64,000 nt of DNA, from assembly GCF_000224145.3 (NCBI RefSeq), contig NC_020167.2, forward strand, positions 4,083,027-4,147,026, in the 5' to 3' direction. Source of the DNA: Ciona intestinalis. Lineage: Eukaryota > Chordata > Ascidiacea > Phlebobranchia > Cionidae. The translations under genes and the position numbers were made by a program. Every line of letters starts with the position of its first letter. The first letter of the stretch is position 1. The notes beneath the pieces are model-generated. The model ran no database searches, was not told the DNA's origin, and saw only the letters and a list, made by a program, of their open reading frames with translations. Below are positions 39,601 to 50,228 of this stretch, piece after piece.

Positions 39601-40151
39601 ATAGCCATAAAAGAGGGGTAGTAGTAACAAAAAAATAAAAACACAATAATGTGGGTAAAAACTTCAAGAAAAAAGTGGTAGATAAAACCAATAAAAAAAC
39701 TACTACGAATGATTGACATATTCTGCGGTATTTTACTTATAGATCAGGTTGGTGGAAAGTGTTAGAGGTTGGTAGTTTACGGTATTTAATAAGGACTGAG
39801 AAGCAGGGGCCAGTGGTTATAGGAAGTAGAGCTTATTGGGTATACCGGTTAGTGGTTGATTGTTACGTTTAACGTTAACAAATAACGTGGAGGAGGATTC
39901 CTTACTAGCACCAACAACAAACAACAGCAATATTTATGTGTGCTTACTCTATGTTTATAAACAAAATAAATGGCACTAGTGAAGAATCTTCCGGTACATA
40001 ACAGAATAGGCTGGTGGAAAGTGTGGTTGGTGGTTAGGTGTTGATGATTAGAGGGGTTAGTGGTTACTGGTTAGCAAATAAGGTAGGGGGGACTTTTCAC
40101 TAGCATCAAATAAATATTTACCTGAGCATGCTGTGTGTGATCCGCTAACAT
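24640..40151 (-). CDS. SUPT20H: SUPT20H / SPT20-like SAGA complex subunit
   Basis: Subunit of the nuclear SAGA transcription coactivator complex. About 20 exons read leftward. Exon 1 (40122-40151, MLADHTQHAQ) is followed by about 39292-39428, 38720-38914, 38174-38323, 33089-33159, and exons near 32756-32880, 32129-32281, 31530-31650, 31066-31232 and 30495-30593. The rest end at TAG 24640-24642. Recognition rests on the conserved SPT20 core, in order: LIVNLFPLDGGYSVMLRG, YSGCVITEIRDYR, KFVLLRPTQQ, FRWTAEDR, LGTTEPLCLDPS and DTWRKVPFDLDPP, which line up with the human protein as I recall it. The C-terminal half is Gln/Pro/Ser/Thr-rich and ends in a basic tail (RSRKRKSTPDQK), like the vertebrate protein. 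Donor choice at exon 2 is uncertain (GTTCGT). Intron 4 holds another gene, and many introns hold repeats. Confidence 0.9.
25683..25770 (+). repeat. Dispersed ~75 bp repeat, copy 2
   Basis: CAGCAGTTGTTAAAACACGC ... AAAACATATTTCC ... GAAAGAAAATAATGG in a SUPT20H intron, collinear with copy 1. Weaker traces lie near 12965, 42060 and 57555. Confidence 0.6.
26060..26152 (+). mobile_element. SINE 3' fragment
   Basis: SUPT20H intron. Carries GTATGAAACAGAACACCCGT and GGATAAAGTAAGTAACATT; the head is absent. Confidence 0.65.
26620..26820 (+). mobile_element. SINE, 3' half
   Basis: SUPT20H intron. Starts at the block GGTTGTCCAAATTATCAGCC and runs to GGATAAAGTAAGTTCC. Confidence 0.65.
26980..27090 (-). 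mobile_element. SINE, head and central part
   Basis: SUPT20H intron. Reverse copy with the central block TTGTCCAAGGACACATACTC and the head; the 3' block is missing. Confidence 0.5.
27725..27797. repeat. Minisatellite, left arm
   Basis: About 22 bp units of the type TTATGACATCACTATACCAAG in a SUPT20H intron, interrupted on the right by the hAT-like element. Confidence 0.8.
27798..28774. mobile_element. hAT-like non-autonomous element, ~977 bp, with assembly gap
   Basis: In a SUPT20H intron. Both ends read TAGGGATGGGC inward, and the exact 8 bp repeat GTTATGAC flanks them (27790-27797 and 28775-28782). Subterminal zones near both ends carry GAATCCGAATA / ATTCGGATTCG motifs. There is no long reading frame, and 50 Ns sit inside. 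The element landed in a minisatellite array. Confidence 0.88.
28211..28260. other. Assembly gap (50 N)
   Basis: Fixed-length run of N inside the hAT-like element; true length unknown. Confidence 0.99.
28775..28905. repeat. Minisatellite, right arm
   Basis: Continuation of the same ~22 bp array (TTATGACATCACTATACCCAG) beyond the hAT-like element, about six units. Confidence 0.8.
31722..31905 (-). mobile_element. SINE, diverged reverse copy
   Basis: SUPT20H intron. GTTCTGTTTCATACACATTA (the 3' block reversed), then the centre GGTTGGAGAAATTGCTATTA. Confidence 0.55.
34225..38123 (+). CDS. LRR-Ig single-pass membrane receptor, nested inside SUPT20H intron 4
   Basis: Nine exons join in phase to 598 residues: 34225-34822, 35006-35173, 35572-35713, 36083-36251, 36591-36743, 36801-37040, 37261-37396, 37722-37847 and 38059-38123 (TAA). 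The N-terminus has a hydrophobic signal segment, then an LRRNT cap (CPSVCLC), about a dozen leucine-rich repeats, and an LRRCT cap (NPLVCDCDIKWLRLL plus two later cysteines). One Ig domain follows (VSLSC ... DYGAYTCEASN), then a TM segment (TTGILVGLTVIVVLVSVVVL) and a short basic tail of about 35 residues. The layout resembles AMIGO, LINGO and LRIT-type adhesion proteins; a role in cell recognition is inferred. The last exon ends 50 bp from SUPT20H exon 4, which lies on the other strand. Intron 6 holds a truncated MITE. Confidence 0.93.
37068..37196 (+). mobile_element. ~190 bp MITE, copy 12 (left end missing)
   Basis: Forward, right two thirds only, inside an intron of the nested LRR-Ig gene. 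Confidence 0.8.
38531..38582. repeat. (TA)n/(CA)n microsatellite
   Basis: Run of TA with a CACACA centre in a SUPT20H intron. Confidence 0.9.
39720..39914. mobile_element. G/T-rich miniature element, copy 1
   Basis: In SUPT20H intron 1. GGTTGGTGGAAAGTGTTAGA near the left end and AGGATTCCTTACTAGCACCA at the right end; G/T-rich interior. See copy 2 for the ends. Confidence 0.65.
39972..40108. mobile_element. G/T-rich miniature element, copy 2
   Basis: The left end GGCACTAGTGAAGAATCTTC is inverted at the right as CTTTTCACTAGCATCA. The interior is a run of GGTTAGTGG-like units on one strand. Lies next to SUPT20H exon 1. Confidence 0.7.
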
Positions 40152-40429
40152 TTCATCACTTTGTATTGTGTATTTTATTTAAGCCAAGAGGTTTTCTAAG
40201 TAAGTAAATCTTAACACTAAAACTGCTTTCAATTTAACTAAATCGTTGTAGCGAAAACTTTGGGGGATTCCCCATATTCATATCACCATAGTTTATTTTA
40301 CGGAGGGCGCCATGGTTTAACTTTTTCATGTTTAGAATGGGGAGTAATGAAATAAGCAGTAGTACATGAATATACGTTATCTAACAAATTTAGAAAGCTT
40401 TACAACCGTGCCGTGATAAGGAATGTCGT

Positions 40430-40560
40430 TATAATACGGATTTCTGTTTCATACACTTCGTGTCTATGAATCATGTACGTATGTAAATTTAAGGTTGATT
40501 GTTTTTGTGTTTGGTCCTTTGTATGGCTGACAGTTTAGAGAAATGTCCTAACCATAGATG
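40430..40560 (-). mobile_element. SINE, 3' half, reverse
   Basis: Upstream of SUPT20H. TTCTGTTTCATACACTTCGT is the reverse of the 3' block. Confidence 0.55.
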
Positions 40561-40599
40561 CCCACGAAAAACTAACAGCAAGGTGTTTATTTTCGGCGT

Positions 40600-40775
40600 C
40601 GTTGCGCGTTTAGGTGTAACGGGTTTAAAGCTCGTCACTGCCATTGTGGACGTGTGTCCTTGGGAAAACACTTAACGGCAATTGCACTATCCGAGTGGTA
40701 ACACCAGTGTTTTAACAACTGCAATTGATCTGCGATGCGAGGATAAGACAAGTTACATTTATTCGATCATTTAAT
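40600..40775 (+). mobile_element. SINE, forward copy with internal deletion
   Basis: Box B-like GGGTTTAAAGC, central block GTGTCCTTGGGAAAACACTT, and the 3' end GCGAGGATAAGACAAGTTAC. Confidence 0.65.
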
Positions 40776-41050
40776 CAAGTATTTTTCGCTTATGATGCCA
40801 CCGTTGGGCCTATGGAATAATGAGATTGATAGCTAGGTAATTACTTTACTGCAGCATTGAAGTTGTTTGCTTCCTCAAAGACCGACAACTCTGTTGCTCG
40901 TGGCGTGTGTACATTACCCACCTAATACTAATCTATCAACACAAGGCTAATCTTGTCAAGGAGCTTGTTTATTGACCTTTCTGAACTATTCGTATTTATA
41001 CAAGTGTTGTTTCTCATCAGTTAAATATAGCTGCGAGATAAAAAGGTGTG

Positions 41051-41057
41051 TATAAAA
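41051..41057 (+). promoter_or_regulatory. TATA box of the M15 peptidase gene
   Basis: TATAAAA lies 72 bp upstream of the start codon at 41129, compatible with a transcription start near 41082. Motif call only. Confidence 0.5.
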
Positions 41058-41128
41058 CAGAATTCTTTGCCAGTTTTAGGTTTATTTAACTATCTTAGGC
41101 ACCTATTGTAGTAAGTAGTCAAGAAAAC

Positions 41129-42900
41129 ATGGTTCATTACGTCGTATTACTTTTCTTTCTCGTTGCTACCGTGGCAGGTAAGAAGTGACCGTAGAAATCT
41201 GCATTTGATTAAGATGTATAGCATAGGATGGGGGGAGACGGAACACCTTTGGAACATGATATCCAAATATTCTGATCGTGTTGTAAACAGTTATTAGCGG
41301 TCTATTGGAGTCGTGAGGATATGGTTTTCTAATTTTAAACGTTTTTTGCTTACTATCAAATGGGACGAAAAAATAAAATGAAAAGGTGTCAAATCTTCCC
41401 CCACCATGCTGTATATAGGCCTACTTTGGCGCTGTTGAAATTAAATCAGTTGTTTTCGTCCAAAAAAATGCAAATTTTTCTGTTGTTGTTACAGCGTCGG
41501 ATTATCGATGCACGAATCAAGGAGGTAGCTGTGTGGATTACAGATACTACGTTTGCAATGGCGGAGTCGAAAATGGACTTTGCGATGGAGACTCAAACCG
41601 CCGATGCTGCCTTGAATGCGATAATTCGTGTAAGATCAATGTTATTTTATCAATGGGTTATTTAATTTTTTACTCTGTAATATCAGCCACATTTTCAATT
41701 GCAATGAAAATTTGTCTATACTGCGTTATACTGGATTTGACGGAGTAAAATACTTAAAGGCGTTCGTGTAATTTATCTTTTCGAAACTTTACCATAGGTC
41801 AAAGCGATGTAAATAACTGGGAATCCTGCTGCGACTCTGCTTGCACGTCGATTAGTGGATCTTGTCAGGACAACTCGAACTATTGCGATGGAAGTTACTC
41901 TAGTGGGAAATGCGGTGGACCGAGTGACAGACAATGCTGCTCGAAATCAACGGGCGGAAGCAGTGGAAGTAAAAAACTTAGTTTAAAAAAAAACTTAGTT
42001 TAAACAGCGTTTATTATTTCTTCAAATACGATATTATTTATTTTAAACCAAGAAGACGTTAAAACAGCAAACACTATACAGTCGTAAAACACGCTGTGGC
42101 TAAAAATGCGGCGTAAGGATTAGGAGTCAAAAATCACCGCTGATGTATTGTTAAACTAAGTTTTGTTGGTTGTTCCAACCTTCTATATTTTAGGCTGCAG
42201 CTTGTTGACCTATTCGACTTCATCTGTGAAAGGCTACAACGGACTTACTATAGAAATTGAACCTGGGTTTAAATCCTCTATGGATTCTATATCATCATAT
42301 GCTTCAAGCTGTGGTGTTACGGTTGGTATCGACCTCAAACTAGAAAGTTGTTTTGCATTGAAATTTAAACGAAAATTTGTACTTTTCAGGTGTGGGTAAC
42401 TCACGCATTCAGATACGAAGGACAAGACTTAGGTGGAACTGTAGTACCACCCGCGTCTAACTCAAACCACTTGGTAGGACATGCCATTGACATGAACTTG
42501 GACACTCCAAGCGGGTGGTGCAACGGCGACTGTTTATACGGTATAAATACTTTATATAGTTTTTTTGTATATGTTCACAGTTTGTATATAGAGTTGTTGC
42601 GGCGACTGTTTATACGGTTCAACCTAAGTCTATTATTTTGTTTAAGTTGATTTTTGTAAATGCACGCAGTTTATTTCGAACATTCCAGCGGCACATGAAT
42701 ACGTGTTTTATCTTACTTTTTAATATTTAGCCGGATATAACTCCAATGCTGAATGCTTCTTGAACAAAGTCATGAATGGTGGTCTCAGGTGGGGTGGGGT
42801 ATGGTATCCAACAGATCCCGTTCACATCGATGATGGTTTGAATGTTTACTCACCAAATACATGGAATGACTTGTACTACGACTTACAAGGGAATTGCTAA
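41129..42900 (+). CDS. Secreted Cys-rich protein with M15-type (D,D-/L,D-) peptidase domain
   Basis: Six exons join in phase to 267 residues: 41129-41177, 41495-41629, 41798-41968, 42194-42321, 42390-42540 and 42731-42900 (TAA). Exon 1 is a signal peptide (MVHYVVLLFFLVATVAG). Exons 2 and 3 each encode a Cys-rich repeat with C...CDG...DSNRRCC and C...CGGPSDRQCC endings, resembling Cys-rich repeats in secreted cell-wall enzymes. Exons 4-6 form a peptidase M15 domain. SNHLVGHAID fits the zinc motif SxHxxGxAxD exactly, and WYPTDPVHID supplies the third histidine near the C-terminus. Related enzymes (VanX/VanY, phage endolysins) cut peptidoglycan stem peptides, so an extracellular antibacterial or digestive role is inferred. 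The exon 4 donor (GTTGGT) is weak but keeps the homologous frame. Confidence 0.88.
41224..41413 (+). mobile_element. ~190 bp MITE, copy 13
   Basis: Full length, forward, in intron 1 of the M15 peptidase gene. Confidence 0.88.
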
Positions 42901-43425
42901 GCGCCCTGGTTAAAGAATTCTGATAAAATTTGTTAAGTAATTAAATTTAATTTGAGACGAAATAAAATAAATGCCTAATGAAAATGTAAAATACATTGTA
43001 TGTTTCGAATCATCTCGCGCTGCGTAACAGAACAAATCGGGACTTACAGTCATACAAGAACTCGCCTATATAAAAAAGAATGCAACATGTTGAAATTTTT
43101 GACTATATACTGTCGTATGTACTCAAACAATAGTGAAAACAAAATAGTTTTATCGGTTTTCCCAGCTATATCTCGTCTACAAAACAGATGTTAAAATAGA
43201 AGAAATATAAACGTTTATTTTTTCAATTAGCATAAAAAACGTTCTGTACTAATATTGCCAATGAATTATTCCTTAGACATTGTTATAATAGTTATGTACT
43301 AATACACGCAGATGTTAGTAAATAATGAAAATAAACCGTTTTATTTTTACTTTCGAATCGTGTTTTAACTTTCACAATAATATTATATTATATATATAGT
43401 AAACACAACAATGCGAAAATTATAG
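42901..43425. other. Intergenic, convergent 3' ends
   Basis: AT-rich sequence between the converging M15 and GST genes. AATAAA at about 42961-42970 is a plausible poly(A) signal for the M15 gene. Nothing else recognised. Confidence 0.5.
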
Positions 43426-45353
43426 CTATTCAGCTACAGGTCCAATATCGTAAGCGCCGACGTCGCCCGTCACATATTTCTTAATAAACTCTAGATGCAG
43501 CTCGTTCGAGAATCGACACGACTTCACAGCTTCGTCTTCTTGCATGGCATCAAAATATGCTTTTACTCTTGGTATTTGTTTTAAATCCACTGGGACAATA
43601 GCGTTGATGCGTTCAAGGTGCGGGTAAAGAAGGTAATCGGTTAACCCAGGTTGGGACCCACATATGTAAGGTGTTCCATTGTTTTCCAAGAATGTGGCCG
43701 TTTTTTCTAGGCCTTCTTTCACCAGGGCGCAGAATGCATCTTTCGCTTCCTGATCATTATTTTTGAGTTCTCTGGCGTATTTGTAGTAATTGACAACGCA
43801 CTGAAAAATTATGATTGAGTATTCATTATTGATAATTTGCATGTATATATATATAGTAGAGTGGGGGAAGATGGGACACCATTAACACATAATATCCAAA
43901 CATCCTGATTGTATTTTAAACAATTAACATTGGTCTATGGGAGTCGTGAGGATACGGTTTTATATTTCTTTGAATAATCTTTGTTTACTACTTAATGGAA
44001 CGAGAAAATAAAGATAAAAAGTGTCCAATGTCCCCCCACCCTACTCTATGTTGTTATATAAATGCGGTTATCTTTTGAAAATGCAAAATTTGGTTTCACC
44101 ATCTAAACGCTAAATTTTGGACGGGTTCGACGCATGGTAAACAGCAGCTACTCAATTTACTTTGATCAAAGTAAAGATTTTACTCAACTCAGGTAGCAAT
44201 ATTTCAACTCACATTATTGCCCCAATATACCAGGAACATTTTTTCTTTAGCGGATTTCAACGCATTTGTTGTACATAGCTTTCGCCCAGGATAAACCGCA
44301 TCGACGTATTCTGAGACGATATCCGATTCATAGATCACAACATCATCTATCTCGATAGTGGGAACTTTACCCATTGGGTTCTTGGTAAAGTACCATTTCG
44401 GTTTGCTCAGTAAGTTGATGTTAATAGTTTCGTGCCTTCAAATGCAAAGCAATAGAATGCATTTTTTTCCTAAACTTATGAAGGTAAAAATAAAATACTG
44501 TGCCAAAGTCATTGTTGCAACTACGTTATTACCTTTTTTTATTCTTTATGGGTGAGGTCATTGTCAAGGACCTATGATTTAGGCCAGATTTGGCCCACTA
44601 CCCTAACACCCGGAAGGCCTATTAAATCCTTTGTGTGACCGGTGCCGCGACACCGCATCGCACTTAGACGCGTATTTTTTGCATCATTTTTTTATCCTCA
44701 TGTGCTTACGAGGTAACACTTGTTTTTGATATAGCTTTTGTTTTTGATATAGCTTAAAATTTGGACAATTCATTGGTGACTGCTGGGTTGGAGCAATGTC
44801 CGTTAAGTGTGTTGCCCAAGGACACGTACGCCAATCAGTGTTTGTACCGCCGTCGAGCATCGTACCGGCGACACTTTGGTTTCGATGCAGTCGCCTGAAC
44901 CACTGACCCACGGCGCCGGACAAAAAAAATTACTTACACCGTTTTTACACGAATTGCTAAATTGTTTACCGAAGCTAAAGTAATTCCTTAATTGTTTACT
45001 TACGCGACTCCTTTGGCAGCAAGAACCAATTTGAGACGTTGAACATACGGACAGAATTTCATTCCGTAAACTCGCAACACACCTTTCGCTGGTGGTGTAG
45101 GTTCTGCCGAACCTAGAAGGCGTAAAAATGTCACAATAATGACAACCGGAAAGAACAGACTTCCCTACAGCTCTTTAATGCACATTTATTTATGTTTAAA
45201 TAATACATTTTGTATACCGGCGTTTCTTGTTACATTCTCAAACAGAACTGATAGTGTTACGGTTGAGTGCACTCAGCTCGCTGTAATTAAGCCTATGCCA
45301 CCGTCTGGTCTAAGTTGTAACTTACATTCTTTTTGGTGAACTGAGTTACTCAT
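43426..45353 (-). CDS. Omega-class glutathione S-transferase, copy A
   Basis: Cytosolic thiol transferase / dehydroascorbate reductase family. Four exons join in phase to 244 residues: 45326-45353, 45004-45112, 44213-44435 and 43426-43800. The thioredoxin-like N-domain opens with VLRVYGMKFCPYVQRLKLVL; the CPY cysteine is the omega-class catalytic residue in place of Tyr or Ser. The glutathione-site stretch reads GKVPTIEIDDVVIYESDIVSEY. The helical C-domain includes GLTDYLLYPHLERI. The gene lies head-to-tail with a second omega GST to the right and shares its intron positions, so the pair arose by tandem duplication. A MITE (43854-44048) sits in intron 3. Length is normal for GSTO (about 240 residues). 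Confidence 0.93.
43854..44048 (+). mobile_element. ~190 bp MITE, copy 14
   Basis: Full length, forward, in intron 3 of GST copy A, flanked by a TA run. Confidence 0.88.
44745..44925 (-). mobile_element. SINE, reverse copy
   Basis: In a GST copy A intron. Central block reversed (GTGTTGCCCAAGGACACGTA) and a tRNA-like head toward 44925; lacks the 3' block. Confidence 0.65.
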
Positions 45354-46380
45354 GCCACTTCCTTGAATCATTTTGCTTTTTGTTTGATGTTGAATTAGAT
45401 AAACCTTATTACTTCAATTGGATCTATAAAAATAAAATGCGTATTTAAAAACGAAAGCGTCAGCATACTTTGTCATAAAACAACACTTTCTCTCAACGGC
45501 ACCACGTATCAGGCATGACACTGCATATCCTTAAACTGCATACAGCGACTTCCGGTTTATCGAAGCTAACAATGTTGCCTACAAACAAATGCGTATTTTC
45601 AACCATCTATCGCTATGAGATTGTAAAACTAATTTGCTAGATAAAAGAGCATTCTCTAAAACAAACAATTACGATATACCATATACTGTTCGCACAAATG
45701 CATTTATAACCTACAATCTATAGAATAGACCCTAGGCAAAAACTAAAACTAACTTACTTCACAGACGACAGGCAGCTGACTGATTCATTGAAGCACGCGC
45801 ACTGTTTAAAGGCAATCATTACTCAGCAGTTTCTGTGCTTCGTAAAATTTCCTCGAGCCACCGAGAGCACACACACTCACAACGAGACGTAATGAATAGT
45901 CAACAAAGCGTACTGAAAACAGCGTTTTACCAAAGATCATTCACCTGCTCGCTTTGCAACTGCAAGGAAGTGTTTCGGCATTTGGTTTATTGGCGCACTT
46001 CGCAATTATTGATATTACACTTTTAGTAATAAGATTGCAACCAGAATGACATTCTACCATCTTAGCTTTGCACATACCAAAACCTGAATAATATGAGTTC
46101 ACGGTACGTTTACAGATTACGCATGCATAGTAGGGTGGGGAAAAACGGGACACGTTTAGTAAATAATATTCAAACATGTTGACCGAGTTTTAAACAATTA
46201 ATAACAGTCTATGAAAGTCGCTAGGATACAGGTTTAAAATTCTTGATTTTTTGTTTTCTACCAAATGGGACGAGAAAATAGAATGAAACGGTGTCTCATC
46301 TTCTCCCAACATACTATATACATTTAGTGATATAATTATTATATACAAGATTTTGTACAGAATGCTTTTCAGACGTGCGT
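45354..46380. other. Intergenic between the tandem GST genes
   Basis: Promoter side of GST copy A and 3' side of copy B, with one complete MITE at 46128-46316. No gene seen. Confidence 0.5.
46128..46316 (+). mobile_element. ~190 bp MITE, copy 15
   Basis: Full length, forward, between the two GST genes. Confidence 0.88.
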
Positions 46381-47898
46381 CTATTTCCCAACCCCGATAT
46401 CGCACGCGTCAATGTCGCCAGCACAAGCTCTGTGAATGAAATCTCGGTGCTGCTCGTCCGAAATACGGCAAGCCTGTACTGCTGGATCATCCTGCATCTT
46501 ATCGTAGTAAGCTTTCACATGGTCAAACTGGGTGATAACTAGTGGAATCAGGGCACCAATCCTTTCCAAATGTGGGTATAATATGTAATCTGTTAATCCA
46601 GGCTCCGACCCGCAGATAAACGGCCCTTCATTCTCCTTTAGATATTTCTCCACCTTCTCAAACCCTTCCTTCACTTTCATGGGTCCAATAATCTTGTCGT
46701 TGTTGTCGTCTTTCCCAAAGGCATAGTTATGGTAACCAGTAATTGACTAAAACAGAAGACAGCATGAAAATTAAAATATATTACCCTAAAAGGATGGCAA
46801 TACAATCGATCCCGCTTAATTGAAACACATCTGGACCAAGCCAAACTTCTCCGATAAGCGGTTATACGGATCCTAAAAATACCATATAACACTGATTATA
46901 TAGTAGGGTGGGGAAGATGGGACACCTTTAGCTCATAATATCTAAATATCCTGATCGTGTTTTAAAGAATTACCAACTTTATTTAGGAGTCGTGAGTATA
47001 AGTCATATAGTTGTTTGAATGTTCTTTTAAATATGATATAAAGAGAAAGCTGTCCCATTTCTCCCCACTACCACAAATCTAAAAAATATTAAGTATTAAT
47101 AATTATGTATAAAAAAACTTAATTTACTTTCGCCCATTGTTCAAGCAGCATCTTCTCATGCGCAGCTTTTAGTGGGTCAGTGGTAACAAGCTGTTTTCCA
47201 GGGTACATAGCATCCACGTATGCTGATGCCACGTCCGATCCCATTACCAAATTACCATTCTGTTCGAGCGTCGGAATTTTTCCTTCGGGATCCCGTTTAA
47301 AATACCAGCTCGGTTTACTTTGCAGATTGATGTTTATTATTTCATAGCTGTTAAAAAATGTCAAATGATTTTGTTAAATATAGTACTGTGGGGTAAGGTG
47401 GGATACTGTTAGCATTCAAATCCCATATATTTCCCAATCTTGTAAAAAACACGTAACGTTTAGAGGTTATATAATTCTGTGAATATTACTTGTTTACTAC
47501 CAAATAGGACAAAAAACGAAAATGAAAACATGACCCATCTTACCCCACCTATTCCGTATTACAATTAAAGCAAAGCGAATCATTTCATCAGTATAACTCA
47601 CTCGACGCCTTTTGCAGCAAGAACAAGTTTCAAGCGATGAGTAAATGGACAGAACTTCATTCCATAAACCCTCACCACGTCATTCTCGGCCGCTTCCGGG
47701 TCCTTCGAGTCTAAAAATACAATGGTTGTATCTAATGTGTACAGAATTGCGCATGTGTATATTTTCGAGTTTGCAAATGTGTGTACAAATTATCTGTCCA
47801 TGTACATTTGCGTATGTGTACTTACGTAAATAATAAACTAACGTAAAAAAATTACCCTGTCTCAAGTGCTTCGAGTTTCCACCTTTTTCAGCGACCAT
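46381..47898 (-). CDS. Omega-class glutathione S-transferase, copy B
   Basis: Four exons join in phase to 245 residues: 47856-47898, 47602-47710, 47128-47347 and 46381-46746 (stop TAG). The N-domain has VVRVYGMKFCPFTHRLKLVL with the omega-class CPF cysteine, then GKIPTLEQNGNLVMGSDVAS for the glutathione site. The C-domain carries GLTDYILYPHLERIGALIPL. Intron positions and phases match copy A. The first 14 residues (MVAEKGGNSKHLRQ) differ from copy A and form a separate exon. Two MITEs sit in introns (46901-47073 and 47381-47558). Function as for copy A: glutathione-dependent thiol exchange in the cytosol, inferred from family. Confidence 0.93.
46901..47073 (+). mobile_element. ~190 bp MITE, copy 16
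   Basis: Forward, in an intron of GST copy B. TATA at the left flank, with a small interior deletion. Confidence 0.88.
47381..47558 (+). mobile_element. ~190 bp MITE, copy 17 (diverged)
   Basis: Forward, in another intron of GST copy B; more diverged than its neighbours. Confidence 0.8.
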
Positions 47899-48684
47899 GA
47901 TGTTTACAATGTTATTCTGTACGCAAACTTATCAGCTTTCAGCAATCTAAAATATACAACTTTCTATATTAAGATTGTCAAATCTGCAATGTCTATTACA
48001 GACTGTATAGTTCTATGTATCGTTAAACCACTCATGAGACTCAGCCCAAACGTGACCGGTCTGTCTAAGAATATCAAAAGTTCGTGAAACAGCAGAAATG
48101 CTTTGTCACTCTGATATTTTTGCCACAGTCGTACTTTAACAAAAATCTACCGCTAATGGTTGCGCTTCTTGTTATATAATCACTTCCTGTAATAGGAAAT
48201 ATCTTGTTCTACAAGCGTGCCTTCAAATATGGTCACAAAACGGTTCATAACAAACACCCACGGCTTGTTTATGAACGTGACGTATCCGGGGAATACCCTT
48301 AGTTAAACAAACCATGGCAAACAAACGGGTACGATATCCGATGAGGAGGTTTATGCTCATATTTGGAAATATCTCCCTATACGGAAATCATGCGTTAGAA
48401 GCGGGTGGACCATTTAACGTTCAGGCAATTGGCAGCGTTTGTTAAAAAGATGTGGCTGAACTATCTTGGTTGAAAGCACTTGAAACATATGTACAAACGC
48501 GTAGAGGAGAAGAAAAACAAGTTTGATCGTACAAAGAAATTGCAAGTCATGATGACACAATGGTTTTCTGCAACCATTTTCATATTAACTGCGGTTGAGT
48601 TATGTTGCGTAATTCAATCGTTTACTGTTGTTGCCTTAAATATATTGCTCACACATCATACATACACCAGCAAAAAATAAAATA

Positions 48685-48865
48685 TAGTAGGGTGGGGTAA
48701 GATGGGACACTTTTTGTTCTGTATTTTCTTCCAATTTGGAAGTAATCAATTATACAACCATATCCTCGCGACTACCATATAGACCGTTGTTAATTGTTTA
48801 AAATACGATCAACAGGATATTTGTATATCATGTGTTAATGCTGTCGCATCTTCCCCCACCCTAAA
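48685..48865 (-). mobile_element. ~190 bp MITE, copy 18
   Basis: Reverse, intergenic. The right terminal bases are diverged. Confidence 0.85.
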
Positions 48866-50041
48866 ATTTACATACCCCAAAGCTTTTACGTAAGTGTATG
48901 TGCAGTAAAATCACCACAATTCAATACTGTGCGAACCGCGTATAAATACACGACAAAAATCTATCAACACATAATCCACTACCGTGCGCATATTTTCTTG
49001 ATCCTATGCATGTTAATCACAGGCCCCGCTATGTATTAATTATTACCCGCAGTAAAAACGGTAATTGCTCACTACTTAGGCGATGAGAAACATTAAAATT
49101 AGTTTTAAATGTCTATATAAAACCAATGTTTTAATCGTAACCAATACTTTAGATTTGAAAATAGGTCTGTAAAGCGGAAACTGTAATAGGAACAAAAGAA
49201 AATGCGCAATAATTGGACGATACAGGTTTATAGACACACGTAAACAAAGAAAGTTTAAAAAAGCATCGAAACATCATATGCTTGCCTGATTTGGTCAACC
49301 AGCATTCTAAGACATTTCCGTATATGGGCAAAAAATTGAAACGAACAAATAGTGATTACTTACCTAGTTCCAACTGAGAGATGACGATGTTCAATAATTT
49401 ATATTTTGTTTGCCAACTGCGGTTCAAGTAATATTTGCCAAACTGAGACAAAAACGAAAAAAAATCGCAACGCATAATCTTTGCAAAGAAACCGATATAC
49501 ATGACACGCAAAGAATCGACCATCTATACGTATTGCATTACATAATTATCTTTAAGTAATAGAAACTATATGAAAAACTATTTACATGGCTATTCCATGC
49601 AATGCTGGTTTAATTACATTTTTTTAGTCAAAGTATATACGTGATGCAATCAGTTTAACATTAAAGCAAACATGTAATCAAATGCGAAAACCATCTGTTC
49701 GTGGTTAAGTTTCTTGTTATGTGGTAATTTACCTTACAACAGCAACTGCGTGATGTGGAATAACTTACGAAATTTAATCATATAATAACAGGTTTAGTGG
49801 GTCGAACGAAATCGGCGCTACTCATACCATACAATTGATCCCTGTTGGTCAAAGTATTATTAAAGTAAAATTGTACGGTGTATCGTGTATGGCCGTGTAT
49901 ATATACCTTGTAATAGGCGTATCACGCCAACGGCTATACTGCAGCATTTTTAAAAAAAATAAAAATTGCTTTACGGCTTACGCCTTACAGCATATGTATA
50001 TATATATACTGGTGAATAATGTCCGTTGTAAAACGATGATA

Positions 50042-50228
50042 TAGTATAGGGTGGGGGAAGATAGGACACCTTTTCATACTATATTTTCTCGTCCCATTCG
50101 GCAGTAAAAAAACATTTAATGATTTATAAAACCGTTCTTCGTGACTTCCTTATACCGTTGTTAATTGTTTAAAACACGATCAAGATATTCGGATGATATG
50201 TGCTAGTCCCGTCTTCCCCACCATACTA
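50042..50228 (-). mobile_element. ~190 bp MITE, copy 19
   Basis: Full length, reverse, about 340 bp upstream of the pentapeptide gene start. Confidence 0.88.

Larger units (their letters stand above)
40152..41128. other. Intergenic between SUPT20H and the M15 gene (divergent)
   Basis: Shared upstream region of two divergent genes. It contains a reverse SINE 3' part (about 40430-40560), a forward SINE (about 40600-40775), and a TATA-like TATAAAA at 41051-41057, about 75 bp before the M15 gene ATG. Nothing else recognised. Confidence 0.6.

Noticed and set aside
45835-46026. Plus frame between the GST genes
   Set aside because: Short, no family, no splice sites.
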